A stretch of 38,796 nucleotides of DNA, taken from positions 1 to 38,796 of the forward strand of contig JBKBMT010000021.1 of NCBI GenBank assembly GCA_046295655.1, written 5' to 3'. A model generated the notes under the pieces. That model worked only from the letters and a program-made list of their open reading frames with translations, was not told where the DNA came from and did not search any database. Both the position numbers and the translations under genes were made by a program. Shown one piece after another: positions 25,046 to 33,084 of the stretch (positions within the stretch are counted from its first letter, which is position 1; every line of letters begins with the position of its first letter). Source of the DNA: JBKBMT01 sp046295655. Lineage in GTDB: Bacteria > Pseudomonadota > Alphaproteobacteria > Rhodobacterales > Rhodobacteraceae.

Positions 25046-26640
25046 GCGGCGCGCAATTCGGTCTTGAGCACCTTGCCGGTGGCGTTGCGCGGCAGGCTGT
25101 CGGTGAACACCACCGCATCCGGCACCTGCCAGCGCGCGACCTTGCCGTCGTAGAACGCCAGCAGATCCTCCGGCGCCGGGTCGCAGCCGGGTCGTTTCAC
25201 CGCGACCAGGACCGGTCGTTCGTCCCATTTCGGATGCGGCACCCCGATGACTGCGGCATCGGCCAGTTCGGGATGCGCCAGCGCGATATTCTCCAGTTCC
25301 ACCGACGAAATCCACTCGCCGCCCGACTTGATGATGTCCTTGGCGCGGTCGTGCAGCGCCAGATAGCCCTCGGCGTCGATCGACGCGATGTCGCCGGTCG
25401 GGAACCAGCCGTCGGACAGGGCGCTGTCGGGGGGGCTGTTTGTGTAGTGCGTCAGCACCCAGTGGCCGCGCGCGACCAGCGCGCCCTGCGCCCGGCCATC
25501 GCGGGGCAGGGCGGTTCCGTCCTCGCCGCGCACGGCGAGGTCGATCCCGAACGGCGGGCGGCCCTGACTTTCGCGGCGTCGGGCCCGCGCCTCGGGCGAC
25601 AGTGCCTCGTGCCGCGCCAGCAGGTGGTTGGCGGTGCCGAGCGGGCTCATCTCGGTCATGCCCCAGGCGTGGATCACCTCGACCCCGTGGCGATCGCGGA
25701 AGGCCGCGATCATCGCCGGCGGACAGGCCGAACCGCCGATCACGGTGCGTTCGAGCCGCCCCATGCCGCCGCCATCCGCCGTCGCGGCCTCGAGCAGCCC
25801 GCGCCAGATCGTCGGCACGCCAAGCGCCACCGTCACGCCTTCCTCGCGGATCAGACGCAGGAGGCTGGCACCGTCCAGCCCCGGCCCCGGCAGGACCATC
25901 GCGGCACCCGTCATGGCGCAGGCCCAGGGCGCGCCCCAGGCGTTGACATGGAACATCGGCACCACCGGCAGGCAGACATCGCGTGCAGAAAAGCCCAGCG
26001 TGTCGCGAAGGTTGGCGGCGAAGGCGTGCAGCAGCGTCGATCGGTGGGAATAGACCACCCCCTTCGGCAGGCCGGTGGTGCCCGAGGTATAGCACATGCC
26101 GGCGGCGGCATGCTCGTCGATCTCGGGCCAGGCGAAGCACGGATCGCCGCCGGCGATCAGTTCGTCGTAGGACAGGACGCCCGGAAGGGCGGCACGGGCC
26201 TCGTCATCCAGCGGCCCGAGCAGGACGTAATGGCGGACCGAGCCGAGGCGGTCCCGCAGCCCGGCCACCAGACCGAGGAAGGTCCGGTCGAAGAACAGCA
26301 CCCGGTCCTCGGCGTCAGCAACGACATGAGCCGTCTGGTCAGGGAAGAGACGCGGGTTGATGGTGTGCAGGACGAACCCCGCCGCCGAGGTGCCGAAGTA
26401 GATCTCCAGATGGCGCCGGTTGTTCCAGGCGATCGTCGCGCAGCGGTCGAAGGGCGAAAGCCCCAGTCGGGTCAGCGCCGACCCGAGCCGCCGGGCATTC
26501 GCGGCGATCCCGGCCCAGTCGGTCCGGCTCCGGCTGCCGTCGGTCTCGACCGACACCACGGCCGTTCCGCCATGCCAGCGTGCGGCATGATCGATAAGGT
26601 CGCCCGTCACCAGCGGGCGGGTCATCATCTGGCCCAGCAT
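25021..26640 (-). CDS. Acyl-CoA ligase (AMP-binding), DmdB-like 3-methylmercaptopropionyl-CoA ligase clade
   Basis: An adenylate-forming CoA ligase of 539 residues. The ATP loop is YTSGTTGLPKG (184-194). It has the A5 motif HAWGMTEMSP, the A7 region DGWFPTGDI, the hinge RAKDIIKSGGEWIS and the catalytic Lys523 in NATGK. The N-terminus MLGQMMTRPL and TIAWNNRRHLEIYFGTS with HTINPRLF strongly resemble marine DmdB enzymes, which activate 3-methylmercaptopropionate from DMSP. The same clade includes medium-chain fatty acid ligases, so the substrate is not settled. GGGAGGAA precedes ATG 26640. It lies 70 bases downstream of the ArsR-family gene on the same strand and is probably co-transcribed. Confidence 0.85.
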   Translation of the reverse strand: MLGQMMTRPLVTGDLIDHAARWHGGTAVVSVETDGSRSRTDWAGIAANARRLGSALTRLGLSPFDRCATIAWNNRRHLEIYFGTSAAGFVLHTINPRLFPDQTAHVVADAEDRVLFFDRTFLGLVAGLRDRLGSVRHYVLLGPLDDEARAALPGVLSYDELIAGGDPCFAWPEIDEHAAAGMCYTSGTTGLPKGVVYSHRSTLLHAFAANLRDTLGFSARDVCLPVVPMFHVNAWGAPWACAMTGAAMVLPGPGLDGASLLRLIREEGVTVALGVPTIWRGLLEAATADGGGMGRLERTVIGGSACPPAMIAAFRDRHGVEVIHAWGMTEMSPLGTANHLLARHEALSPEARARRRESQGRPPFGIDLAVRGEDGTALPRDGRAQGALVARGHWVLTHYTNSPPDSALSDGWFPTGDIASIDAEGYLALHDRAKDIIKSGGEWISSVELENIALAHPELADAAVIGVPHPKWDERPVLVAVKRPGCDPAPEDLLAFYDGKVARWQVPDAVVFTDSLPRNATGKVLKTELRAAYSGVLSG

Positions 26641-26710
26641 CCGTTCCTCCCGGTCGTCGCGGTGATGCTGCCAGAGCCGGAACGGCCGCGCCAGTGCCGG
26701 TGTCGCGGGA

Positions 26711-27079
26711 TCAGTCCCCGTCGGCGCAGAACATCTCGTACATGAGGCCGATCGTGCGCACGACCCGGGCGTCCTGCAGCGAGTAGTAGATCTGCTTGCC
26801 CTCGCGCCGGCAGGCCACGAGTCCTTCGAGCCGGAGTCGGGCAAGCTGCTGGCTCACCGCGGCCTGACGCGAGCCGAGCAAAGCCTCGAGTTCGCTGACA
26901 GACCGCTCGCCGCGGGCGAGATGGCACAGGATCATCAGCCGGCCCTCGTGGGACAGGGCCTTGAGAAAGGCGGCAGCCTCCTCGGCCCGGCTGGTCATCC
27001 GGTCAAGATCGTCGCCGTCCGGCATGACGGGCAACAAGGCTGCCCCGGCGGCGCTTGCGGTGGCATGGCTGGCAGGCAT
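26711..27079 (-). CDS. ArsR-family regulator, SqrR/BigR-like persulfide sensor type
   Basis: A 122-residue winged-helix repressor. ATG 27079 is chosen because GGAG sits eight bases upstream; a GTG at 27088 and an ATG at 27025 are alternatives. The core LKALSHEGRLMILCHLARGERSV-type helix, RQAAVSQQLARLRLEGLV recognition helix and IYYSL wing match BigR/SqrR. Cys52 (in MILCHL) and Cys118 (in MFCADGD) are 66 residues apart, the same spacing as the reactive pair Cys41/Cys107 of Rhodobacter capsulatus SqrR, which forms a polysulfide bridge. A third Cys90 is extra. Its own promoter carries a dyad (27146-27165). It precedes the acyl-CoA ligase gene. Confidence 0.85.
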   Translation of the reverse strand: MPASHATASAAGAALLPVMPDGDDLDRMTSRAEEAAAFLKALSHEGRLMILCHLARGERSVSELEALLGSRQAAVSQQLARLRLEGLVACRREGKQIYYSLQDARVVRTIGLMYEMFCADGD

Positions 27080-27145
27080 GGCGGGCACTCCGCGGCAGGA
27101 AAGACGGGTCGGTGCGGAACAGCCGCGACCGTGGCATTCAAGACA

Positions 27146-27179
27146 TTCACAACTATAGATGTGAACTGCAGCTTTTCAA
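27146..27179 (-). promoter_or_regulatory. Promoter and operator of the SqrR-like regulator
   Basis: On the minus strand TTGAAA (27179-27174) and TATAGT (27157-27152) are 16 bases apart, a near-consensus promoter. Over the -10 lies a 20-bp dyad, arms TTCACA and TGTGAA with CTATAG between (27146-27165), symmetric except at two positions. The predicted start near 27145 gives a 66-base leader. The arrangement suggests autorepression. The divergent glycerate kinase starts 81 bases to the right and may share the operator. Confidence 0.68.
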
Positions 27180-27246
27180 GTGGTGCGGCGTCTTTACGCA
27201 ATCGGGCATCTGGGTCAAGGTGCCGGGGCGAAAGGAACGGCGCGGC

Positions 27247-28476
27247 GTGGACCAGGAAACCGGTGGGCTGAGAGCGGAGGCACTGGCGCTGTTCCGGGCC
27301 GGGGTGGCTGCCGCGGATCCCCACGCCGCTGTGATCCGGGCACTCCGCGATCTGCCGCCGCCTGCGGGGCGGCAAGTGGTCGTCGGGGTGGGCAAGGCCG
27401 CCTTGCGGATGACCGAGGCTGCGCTTCGCGTGCTCGGCCCGGTCCGGGCGCTTGTCGTCACGAACCACGAGAACGCGCGCCCGCTCGATGGCGCGACGGT
27501 GTTTGCGGCTGGCCATCCGGTGCCCGATGCGGCGGGTGCCAGGGCGGCCGAGGCGGTGATCGCGGCGGTCTCGGCGCTCGGGGCCGGCGACCGGCTGCTG
27601 GCGCTGATTTCGGGCGGCGGGTCTGCCCTTCTGCCGGCGCCGGCGCCAGGGATCGCGCTCGAGGAAAAGGCCGAGGTCAGCCGTCTGCTGCTGGCGTCCG
27701 GCGCGGATATCGTCGAGATGAACCTGGTGCGCCAGAACCTCAGCCGGCTCAAGGGGGGCGGGATGGCGCGGCTTGCCGCGCCGGCCGATGTGGTGGCGCT
27801 GGTCCTTTCGGATGTGGTGGGCGACGATCTTTCGGTGATCGCCTCGGGGCCGACCGTGCCGCCGGCCGGATCGCCGCAGGCGGCGGCCGAGACGCTGCGG
27901 CGACTCGGCCTGTGGAACCGGGTTCCGGCTTCGGTGCGCCGCCATCTCGAAACGGCGGCGGCGGCCCCGGATGTTCCGCCGACCGATACCCGGCTGATCG
28001 GCTCCAACACGCTGTCGCTCGCCGCGATGTCGGCCATGGCGCCGGCCGCGCAGGTGTGTCCTTGCCCCCTGGTCGGCGACGTGGCCGCGGCGGCGGCGCA
28101 GATCGTCGCGACAGCCCGGGGACCGGGCGTCTGGCTGTGGGGTGGCGAGACGACTGTGACGCTGCGCGGCGACGGCACCGGCGGGCGTAACCAGGAACTG
28201 GCGCTGCGGGTCGCGGTGCTGGCAAGGGCTGCCGGCTGGCGTGGCGACTGGGTGTTCCTGTCAGGCGGCACGGACGGGCGCGACGGGCCGACCGATGCGG
28301 CCGGCGGGCTTGTCGATGGCGGAACGCTGGCCCGCATGCGAGCGGCCGGCATCGATCCCGAGGCGCGTCTGGAGCGCAACGACAGCTATCGCGCGCTGGC
28401 GGCTGCGGGGGATCTGTTGAAGATCGGGGCAACCGGGACGAATGTGGCCGACCTTCAGGTGCTGATCCGGCGCTGA
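27247..28476 (+). CDS. Glycerate 2-kinase (DUF4147/MOFRL family)
   Basis: The enzyme phosphorylates glycerate to 2-phosphoglycerate. The 409-residue protein shows the GckA-type order: an N-terminal DUF4147 part with GVGKAALRMTEAAL (about 46-59), LISGGGSALL (about 120-129), VRQNLSRLKGGGMA and LVLSDVVGDDLSVIASGPTV, then a C-terminal MOFRL part with GGETTVTLRGDGTGGRNQE and LSGGTDGRDGPTDAAGG. I chose GTG 27247 because AAAGGAA lies upstream and homology begins right after it; the frame is open further left but crosses the regulator promoter. Hydroxypyruvate reductase is a common mislabel for this family. Confidence 0.9.
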   Translation: MDQETGGLRAEALALFRAGVAAADPHAAVIRALRDLPPPAGRQVVVGVGKAALRMTEAALRVLGPVRALVVTNHENARPLDGATVFAAGHPVPDAAGARAAEAVIAAVSALGAGDRLLALISGGGSALLPAPAPGIALEEKAEVSRLLLASGADIVEMNLVRQNLSRLKGGGMARLAAPADVVALVLSDVVGDDLSVIASGPTVPPAGSPQAAAETLRRLGLWNRVPASVRRHLETAAAAPDVPPTDTRLIGSNTLSLAAMSAMAPAAQVCPCPLVGDVAAAAAQIVATARGPGVWLWGGETTVTLRGDGTGGRNQELALRVAVLARAAGWRGDWVFLSGGTDGRDGPTDAAGGLVDGGTLARMRAAGIDPEARLERNDSYRALAAAGDLLKIGATGTNVADLQVLIRR

Positions 28477-28553
28477 TCGCGCCGCCGCGTCCGCCCGACG
28501 CGCCGATCGCTGCGCTGGCGTCAGGAGGCTCGCGTCACGTCCCTGTCACATGT

Positions 28554-28569
28554 TTCGGATATTCTCGAA
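28554..28569 (+). promoter_or_regulatory. Candidate ArsR operator before the ars operon
   Basis: An imperfect dyad with arms TTCG and CGAA (28554-28569) surrounds GATATTCT, two bases upstream of the arsR-arsC start. TATTCT inside it resembles a -10. No ribosome site is visible before ATG 28572, so the message may start very close to the gene. This is a weak call based on position and symmetry. Confidence 0.35.
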
Positions 28570-28571
28570 TC

Positions 28572-29384
28572 ATGGAATTGAAGGAAGCGGCCGCCCTGTT
28601 CTTCGCGCTTGCCCATCCCGGCCGGCTTGCCGTGCTGCGCCACCTCGTGCGCCGACTTCCCGACGGTGTGCGCCCGTCCGAGATCGCCTCTGCGCTGGAG
28701 GTCCGGCCCTCGACCCTCAGCGCCTATCTGGCGGAACTGGAGCGGGAAGGCTTCGTGACGCAGCATCGGGCGGGCCGCGCAGTCCACTATCGCGCCAGCA
28801 TCGGGCGGTTCGAGGATCTGGCCCGCTATGTGATCGAGGACACCGGGCGCAACCGGCCCATCATTCCCCCACCCGGAACCGGAGCCGTCACCATGACGAA
28901 GCCCTACAACGTTCTGTTCATATGCACCGCGAACTCGGCGAGGTCGATCATCGCGGAGGCGATCCTGGCGCGCGAAGGGGCGGACAGGTTCCGGGCCTTC
29001 TCCTGCGGGACGCGGCCGGGCGAGGCGATAAATCCCTTCACCCGGGATCTGCTGGAGCGGCTTGGTCACGATCTGACCGGCATCAGCCCGAAATCGATCG
29101 AGACGTTCCGCGGCCCGGATGCACCGAAGCTCGACTTCGTCTTTACCGTCTGCGATCTTGCTGCGGCCGAGGAATGCCCGCCATGGCCCGGCCAGACCGT
29201 GACCGCGCACTGGGGACTGCCCGATCCCGTCAAGGCGACGGGGACCGAGGCCGAGAAGGCGCTGGCCTTCAGCCAGACCTATTCCGCCATGCTGCGGCGC
29301 ATCCAGGCCTTCGTGGCGCTTCCCTTCGAACAGCTGGACCGGATCGCGCTGCAGGACCGGCTGGACAGGATTGCCGAGGCGTAA
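28572..29384 (+). CDS. arsC: ArsR-ArsC fusion: arsenic repressor joined to LMW-phosphatase-type arsenate reductase
   Basis: A 270-residue two-domain protein. Residues 1-95 are an ArsR winged helix (HPGRLAVLRHL, then VRPSTLSAYLAELEREGFV as recognition helix), but contain no cysteine at all. A Pro-rich linker (94-107) leads to an arsenate reductase: the P-loop CTANSAR at 118-124 is CX5R, and resolving cysteines are likely Cys194 (TVCD) and Cys202 (EECPPW), with HWGLPDP after them. The reductase turns arsenate into arsenite. Met108 begins the second domain and has GGAG eight bases upstream, so ArsC alone might also be made. First gene of the ars operon. Confidence 0.9.
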   Translation: MELKEAAALFFALAHPGRLAVLRHLVRRLPDGVRPSEIASALEVRPSTLSAYLAELEREGFVTQHRAGRAVHYRASIGRFEDLARYVIEDTGRNRPIIPPPGTGAVTMTKPYNVLFICTANSARSIIAEAILAREGADRFRAFSCGTRPGEAINPFTRDLLERLGHDLTGISPKSIETFRGPDAPKLDFVFTVCDLAAAEECPPWPGQTVTAHWGLPDPVKATGTEAEKALAFSQTYSAMLRRIQAFVALPFEQLDRIALQDRLDRIAEA

Positions 29385-29388
29385 GTCG

Positions 29389-30387
29389 ATGGCAATCGCG
29401 ATCAACGGACTGGGACGGATCGGAAAGCTGGTGCTTCGGGCGCTGGTCGACCGGGGCAGGGGCGGCGAGATCGTGCTTGTGAACGATCCCGCCGGCGATC
29501 CGGGGCAGCATGCCCTGCTGCTGGAGTTCGATACGGTGCACGGTCGCTGGCCGGCCCGTTTCGCTCACGACGCCGATGGCCTGACCGTGAACGGCCACCG
29601 CATGCGGTTCACCCAGGCACGCCGGATCGAGGATCTGCCGCTGGACGGGGTCGATCTGGTGATCGACTGCACCGGTGCCTTCAAGACAGCGGCGCGGATC
29701 GAGCCCTATTTCGCCGCCGGAGTCTCCCGCGTCGTGGTCTCCGCGCCGGTCAGGGACGGCGGCGCGCTGAATGTGGTCTACGGCGTCAATCACGACCTCT
29801 ACGACCCGGCGCGGCACCGGATCGTCACCGGTGCCTCCTGCACGACGAACTGCCTGGCCCCGGTGGTCAAGGTGCTGCACGCGGGCCTCGGGATCCGCCC
29901 CGGGTCGATCACCCCGATCCACGATGTCACCAATACCCAGACCATCGTGGACCGTCCCGCCAAGGATGCCCGGCGGGCCCGTTCGGCGCTGAATTCGCTG
30001 ATCCCGACCAGCACCGGTTCGGCCACGGCGATCGGGCTGATCTTTCCCGAGCTTGCCGGCCGCCTCGACGGGCATGCGGTGCGTGTGCCGCTGCTGAATG
30101 CGTCGCTGACCGATTGCGTGTTCGAAATGACCCGTCCGACCACGGTGGACGAGGTGAACGCCCTGTTCCGTGCCGCCGCCGCGGGCGCGCTGAGCGGGAT
30201 CCTCGGGGTCGAGGACAGACCGCTGGTCAGTGCGGACTATCTGAACGATCCGCGGTCCTCGATCGTCGATGGCCCCTCGACCATGGTCGTCGGGGGAACG
30301 CAGGTGAAGATCTACGCCTGGTATGACAACGAATGGGCCTATGCGCTGCGGATTGCCGACATTGCGGCGATGGTTTCGGCGACATGA
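29389..30387 (+). CDS. ArsJ-associated glyceraldehyde-3-phosphate dehydrogenase
   Basis: GAPDH-fold enzyme of 332 residues. NAD site GLGRIGK (7-13), catalytic Cys151 in GASCTTNC, His in TPIHDVTNTQ, and the C-terminal WYDNEWAYALR. Its place four bases after arsR-arsC and before arsJ marks it as the arsenic-operon GAPDH, which joins arsenate to glyceraldehyde 3-phosphate to give unstable 1-arseno-3-phosphoglycerate for export by ArsJ. A glycolytic role cannot be ruled out by motifs alone, but HALLLEFDTVHGRW (41-54) and operon position agree with the ArsJ-linked type. Start ATG 29389. Confidence 0.92.
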   Translation: MAIAINGLGRIGKLVLRALVDRGRGGEIVLVNDPAGDPGQHALLLEFDTVHGRWPARFAHDADGLTVNGHRMRFTQARRIEDLPLDGVDLVIDCTGAFKTAARIEPYFAAGVSRVVVSAPVRDGGALNVVYGVNHDLYDPARHRIVTGASCTTNCLAPVVKVLHAGLGIRPGSITPIHDVTNTQTIVDRPAKDARRARSALNSLIPTSTGSATAIGLIFPELAGRLDGHAVRVPLLNASLTDCVFEMTRPTTVDEVNALFRAAAAGALSGILGVEDRPLVSADYLNDPRSSIVDGPSTMVVGGTQVKIYAWYDNEWAYALRIADIAAMVSAT

Positions 30388-30444
30388 CCCGTTGCGGTGC
30401 GACGACCGGCGTTGGCCGGGCCGCGGCGGGCACGGACCGGGCCG

Positions 30445-31710
30445 ATGGCTGAGCGGCAGGCCCAGCCGGAGGGTCTGGCCGCCTTCGCCGCGGTGACGGC
30501 GGCCTACTGGGCCTTCATGCTGACCGACGGCGCGCTCAGGATGCTCGTCCTGCTGCAGTTCCACATCCTCGGCTTCACGCCCTTCCAGCTTGCCTGGCTG
30601 TTCCTGCTCTACGAGCTTGCGGGGATCGTGACCAACCTCTCGGCGGGCTGGATCGCGGCGCGGTTCGGACTGGTGCGCACGCTTCACGCCGGTCTGCTGC
30701 TTCAGGTGCTTGCGCTGCTGGCGCTGGCACGGTTCGATCCCGCCTGGGCGGTCGGGGTCTCCGTCCTCTATGTGATGGCGGTGCAGGGTGTCTCGGGGGT
30801 GGCGAAGGATCTGGCCAAGATGTCCTCGAAATCGGCCGTGAAGCTTCTGGCACCCGAGGGCGGGAACACGCTGTTCCGCTGGGTGGCGCTGCTGACCGGG
30901 TCCAAGAATGCGGTGAAGGGCGCGGGGTTCCTTCTCGGTGCGGCGCTGCTGGGAACCGCCGGTTTCGAAACGTCCGTCCTGGCCATGGCGGCGATCCTCG
31001 CCGCGATCCTGGCCGCCGTCGCGCTGCTGCTGCCGCCGGGCCTGCCGGCCGGGCGCAAGGACGTGAAATTCCGCGAGGTCTGGTCCACCGACGCGGCGAT
31101 CAACCGGCTGAGCCTGGCCCGGATGTTCCTGTTCGGTGCCCGGGATGTCTGGTTCGTGGTCGGAATCCCGGTCTGGTTCTACGCGGCGCTTTCCGACGGA
31201 ACCCCGGAATCGAACCGCGCGGCATTCTTTCTGATCGGCAGCTTCCTTGCGGTCTGGATCATCCTCTACGGCGCGGTTCAGGCGGCAGCGCCCCGCATCC
31301 TGGGCGGAGCCGGCCGGCCGCTGCGCGACCTTGCCGCCGCGGCGCGAAGCTGGGTCGTGGCACTTGCGCTGATCCCGGCGCTGCTGGCGCTGCTGGCCCT
31401 TGACACAACGGCGGCCTGGCTGACGCCGGTTCTGATAGTCGGGCTGCTCGTGTTCGGATTCGTCTTTGCCGTGAACTCGGCGCTGCACTCCTTCCTGATC
31501 CTCGCCCTTTCCACCGGAGGGCGGGTGACGATGGATGTGGGCTTCTACTACATGGCGAACGCGGCCGGGCGGCTGATCGGCACGCTTCTGTCCGGCCTCA
31601 GCTACCAGATCGGGGGACTGCCGGCCTGCCTTGCCACCGCGGCGGCGCTTGCGGGGGCAAGTGCAGTTGCGGCCGGAACGATGCAGCGCGCGGTCGCGGC
31701 CCGGGGTTGA
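30445..31710 (+). CDS. arsJ: Organoarsenical efflux permease ArsJ
   Basis: Major-facilitator-type exporter of 1-arseno-3-phosphoglycerate. The 421-residue protein has about eleven to twelve membrane segments and family stretches such as WAFMLTDGALRMLVLL (about 24-39), GVAKDLAKMSSKSAVKLL, GSKNAVKGAGFLLGA and VGFYYMANAAGRLIGTLLSG. ATG 30445 gives the expected N-terminus (MAERQAQPEGL); a GTG at 30397 is possible. It is 57 bases after the GAPDH gene. It completes the arsenate detoxification route with that GAPDH. Confidence 0.92.
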   Translation: MAERQAQPEGLAAFAAVTAAYWAFMLTDGALRMLVLLQFHILGFTPFQLAWLFLLYELAGIVTNLSAGWIAARFGLVRTLHAGLLLQVLALLALARFDPAWAVGVSVLYVMAVQGVSGVAKDLAKMSSKSAVKLLAPEGGNTLFRWVALLTGSKNAVKGAGFLLGAALLGTAGFETSVLAMAAILAAILAAVALLLPPGLPAGRKDVKFREVWSTDAAINRLSLARMFLFGARDVWFVVGIPVWFYAALSDGTPESNRAAFFLIGSFLAVWIILYGAVQAAAPRILGGAGRPLRDLAAAARSWVVALALIPALLALLALDTTAAWLTPVLIVGLLVFGFVFAVNSALHSFLILALSTGGRVTMDVGFYYMANAAGRLIGTLLSGLSYQIGGLPACLATAAALAGASAVAAGTMQRAVAARG

Positions 31711-31764
31711 CGCACGCCGGGAACGGGCCCGGGGGCGGGCCCCGGTCCCCGATCGGCTGCGTCC

Positions 31765-31780
31765 GGGCGCGCTTGCGCCC
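31765..31780. terminator. Candidate bidirectional terminator between arsJ and moeA
   Basis: GGGCGC (31765-31770), loop GCTT, GCGCCC (31775-31780) lies between the converging arsJ and moeA ends. A second GC-rich dyad, GGGCCC with GGGCCC, is at about 31725-31742. There is no T-tract. Confidence 0.4.
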
Positions 31781-31785
31781 CACGG

Positions 31786-33074
31786 TCACACCCCGAACCC
31801 GGAATAGGGCAGGAAACGCACCGGATCGCCCGGCCTCACCTCGACGGCGCCGTCCGGGAGTTCGACAAGGCCGGTCGCCCAGGCAAGGCCCGAGATCCGG
31901 CCCGACCCCTCGGATGCGAACACCTCTGCCGCGCCCGCGGCATCGAGCCGCGCGCGCAGGAATTCCCGCCGGCCGGCCCGCTTGCGCTTGGCGAAGGCCG
32001 CCGGCACGGTGAAGGCCAGCGGTTCCGCCCATCCGGCCCCCGCCATGAGCGACAGGGCCGGTCGGGCGAACAGCAGTGCGCAGGTGAACGTCGCCACCGG
32101 ATTGCCGGGCAGCCCGAACACCGGCACTCCGCACCACAGCCCCAGGGCCAGCGGTCGACCGGGCTTCAGCGCGATGCGCCAGCTCGACAGATGGCCGGCA
32201 TCGCGCAAGAGCCGGCTCAGGTGATCCTCGTCCCCCGCCGAGGCGCCCCCCGAGGTCAAGAGCGCGTCGGCCTCGGCCGCCCCCCGGTCCAGCCGGCGCC
32301 GGATCGCGGCGGCGTCGTCGGGCGCCGCGCCGAGGTCCAGCACCTCGTATCCCCAGCCTCGCAACAGCGACAGAAGCATCGGCCGGTTGGCATCGAAGAT
32401 GCGATGCGCGGGCGCGTCGGCGGCGGCATCGGCCTCGATCTCGTCCCCCGTGGACAGGACCGCGACCCGGAGCGGGCGGTGGACCTTGACCTCGGCGACC
32501 CCGAGGGCAGCCAGCAGCGCCAGATCGGGCGGCCGCAGCCGATGGCCGGCGGGCAGGGCAGGCGATCCGGCCGCCACATCCTCGCCGGCGCGCCGGGTGT
32601 TCGCGCCGGTCCTGACCGGTCCGGCGAAGGCCACCGCGCCGCCGTCCGCGGTGCAATCCTCGTCCAGCACGACCGTATCGACACCCTCGGGAAGGATCGC
32701 GCCGGTGAGGATCCGCAGCGCCGCCCCGGGCGGCACGCGGCCCTGGTAGGGCCGGCCGGCGGCGGCGCGCCCGGCGACAAGCGGCAGCCGGTGCGGTGCG
32801 GGCCCCAGGGCGGCATGACCGAAGCCGTAGCCGTCCACCGCCGCATTGGCCGCGGGCGGATTGGATCGCCGCGCCACCGCGTCGCGCGCGAGGATCCGTC
32901 CCGCCGCCGCGGCGACCGCCACCGTTTCCGTCCCCGCGACCACCCGCAACGCGCCGCGCAGACGATCCAGAGCGATGTCCACCGGCACCCAGTCGATGCC
33001 CGGCGGAAGGGCGAAGCAATCGTCGGCAAAGCGCGGCGGATCGGGCAGGCGCAGCGGCCCGGACGCCGCCCGCT
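31786..33074 (-). CDS. moeA: Molybdopterin molybdenumtransferase MoeA, 5' end lost in an assembly gap
   Basis: MoeA inserts molybdate into adenylated molybdopterin. About 429 residues are visible before the gap. They include AVDGYGF near the N-terminus, PPGAALRILTGAILPEGVDTVV, LSTGDEI, FDANRPML, LLTSGGASAGDEDHL and KPGRPLALG, then GLPGNPVATFTCALLF and a C-terminal beta domain. E. coli MoeA has 411 residues, so nearly all is present. No ATG or good GTG lies between the gap and the first conserved block, so the start is probably inside the N run. It reads in the same frame as the upstream gene across the Ns, but the number of Ns is arbitrary, so a fusion is not shown. Confidence 0.9.
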
Positions 33075-33084
33075 NNNNNNNNNN
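33075..33084. other. Scaffold gap (ten N)
   Basis: Ten unknown bases mark an assembly gap of undetermined true length between the unnamed Mo-operon gene and moeA. The flank on the right is an extreme G/C inverted repeat, a likely reason for the break. Confidence 0.98.

Noticed and set aside
27055..27246. N-terminal extension of the glycerate kinase from upstream ATG codons
   Set aside because: It would cross the promoter and dyad of the SqrR-like gene and has no family similarity; GTG 27247 has AAAGGAA upstream.
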